DNA from: Candidatus Acidiferrales bacterium
GTDB taxonomy: Bacteria > Acidobacteriota > Terriglobia > Acidiferrales > UBA7541
Assembly (NCBI GenBank): GCA_030044295.1
Contig: JASHWB010000248.1
Span: forward strand, 1-5,501
Direction: 5' to 3'
Length of the DNA: 5,501 bases
The translations under genes were made by a program, and so were the position numbers. Each line of letters opens with the position of its first letter. The stretch's first letter is position 1. Below are positions 4,848-5,501 of the stretch, piece after piece. A model generated the notes under the pieces. That model did not search any database. It was given only the letters and a program-made list of their open reading frames with translations, and was not told where the DNA came from.

Positions 4848-5501
4848 TCAAGAGCCGACCGACTGCCTGGGGGCGGGTGGCCTGATGCGCCATTGCATTA
4901 TGCGTGATGCGATGATTGTGCTTCCGAGCAGAAACCACAGCAAGCCAGCTGCTAAAAGGAGCCCCGACGGCACCATGAGGTCGCTGCGAACGTCTGCTTC
5001 GATGGGGGCGACGAGACCGAAGACGCCGGAGAGAGCCATCAGAATGGCCGCCGCTATTTCGGCCGATGTGATCCGAGGGCGGACAAGGCCTTGGAATGCG
5101 GCGACAAGTGCCTCGACGCCACGCCCTGCGAGCCACCACAGAAGGATTCCAACCACTGGCCAAGCCAACGCTCGCCGATACTGATAGTACATGCGCGCAG
5201 GGACCCATTCGTTCTTGCCGTTGGTCAGAAAAGCGGTCGGCAGGGCCAACCATATCGCGGAGAGATTTAGAAGGACAGGCGCCCAAAGCCGAAGTCGCAA
5301 AAATCTGTCTCTGTAGACTCTCTCCTCAATCACCTCGTGGAGATTGGAGAAGTCGGGCAACAGGCCTGGGTAAAGCACCCGCATGTTGACCTTGGGAGCC
5401 TGCGTGGGCTCGTCATGTATGAAGTATGCGTGCGCTGTTGATCGCACGGAGGCAATGAGTTCGCCCCGGAGCGGCCAGAGGATTACGACACACAACAGCA
5501 A
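4848..5501 (-). CDS. Multi-pass membrane protein of unknown function (start beyond window edge)
   Basis: I do not recognise this protein. 217 codons are visible; the frame is open to the right edge, so the true start is probably outside. The visible part begins within a hydrophobic run (about 1-11), followed by a soluble stretch of about 60 residues including PGLLPDFSNLHEVIEERVYR (45-64). Four likely membrane segments follow, at about 72-92, 111-127, 147-167 and 178-198. The C-terminus is short, basic and Pro-rich (RIRPPAPRQ). There is no catalytic motif, and only the general pattern of a small integral membrane protein can be stated. It lies on the same strand as the exported-protein gene, 234 bases upstream of it; that distance and the separate promoter candidate do not argue for one operon. 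The ATG at 5384 is an internal possibility, but it would drop the first hydrophobic run. Confidence 0.65.
   Translation of the reverse strand: MLLCVVILWPLRGELIASVRSTAHAYFIHDEPTQAPKVNMRVLYPGLLPDFSNLHEVIEERVYRDRFLRLRLWAPVLLNLSAIWLALPTAFLTNGKNEWVPARMYYQYRRALAWPVVGILLWWLAGRGVEALVAAFQGLVRPRITSAEIAAAILMALSGVFGLVAPIEADVRSDLMVPSGLLLAAGLLWFLLGSTIIASRIMQWRIRPPAPRQSVGS

Overview
This 5.5 kb stretch looks like chromosome from a moderately GC-rich, free-living bacterium. Four things suggest Acidobacteriota, but none proves it: the base composition, the ftsY-ribD-ribE gene order, the extended -10 promoters of the form TGnTAGAAT, and an exported metallo-beta-lactamase-fold protein beside uncharacterised secreted proteins. 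I see no mobile element, CRISPR array, rRNA or tRNA gene, and I found no clear new multi-gene system.

Left part (1-2203, minus strand): a tightly packed operon read right to left. It holds ftsY (signal recognition particle receptor), ribD (bifunctional riboflavin deaminase/reductase) and the first 49 codons of ribE (riboflavin synthase), which runs off the left edge. The genes overlap by 23 and 38 bases, which suggests coupled translation. RibD carries out two middle steps of riboflavin synthesis and RibE the last one. FtsY serves membrane protein targeting and probably just shares the transcript.

Middle (2204-3301): a 165-base divergent intergenic region carries a matching extended -10 element facing each way. 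To the right lies a plus-strand gene with a GTG start, a good ribosome binding site, a signal peptide and a complete HxHxDH zinc-binding metallo-beta-lactamase fold. Its substrate cannot be read from the sequence.

Right part (3302-5501): a 91-base convergent gap is followed by two minus-strand genes of unknown function. One is a complete 406-residue exported protein with six cysteines after its signal peptide. The other is a multi-pass membrane protein whose start lies beyond the right edge. Between them is a 234-base gap with a weak promoter candidate and a doubtful 41-codon ORF. A 19-base sequence occurs twice (17 of 19 identical) in the same orientation, each time just past the stop codon of one of these two genes. 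It is the least explained signal in the window. The base composition of the exported-protein gene is visibly less GC-rich than that of the ftsY-ribD part.
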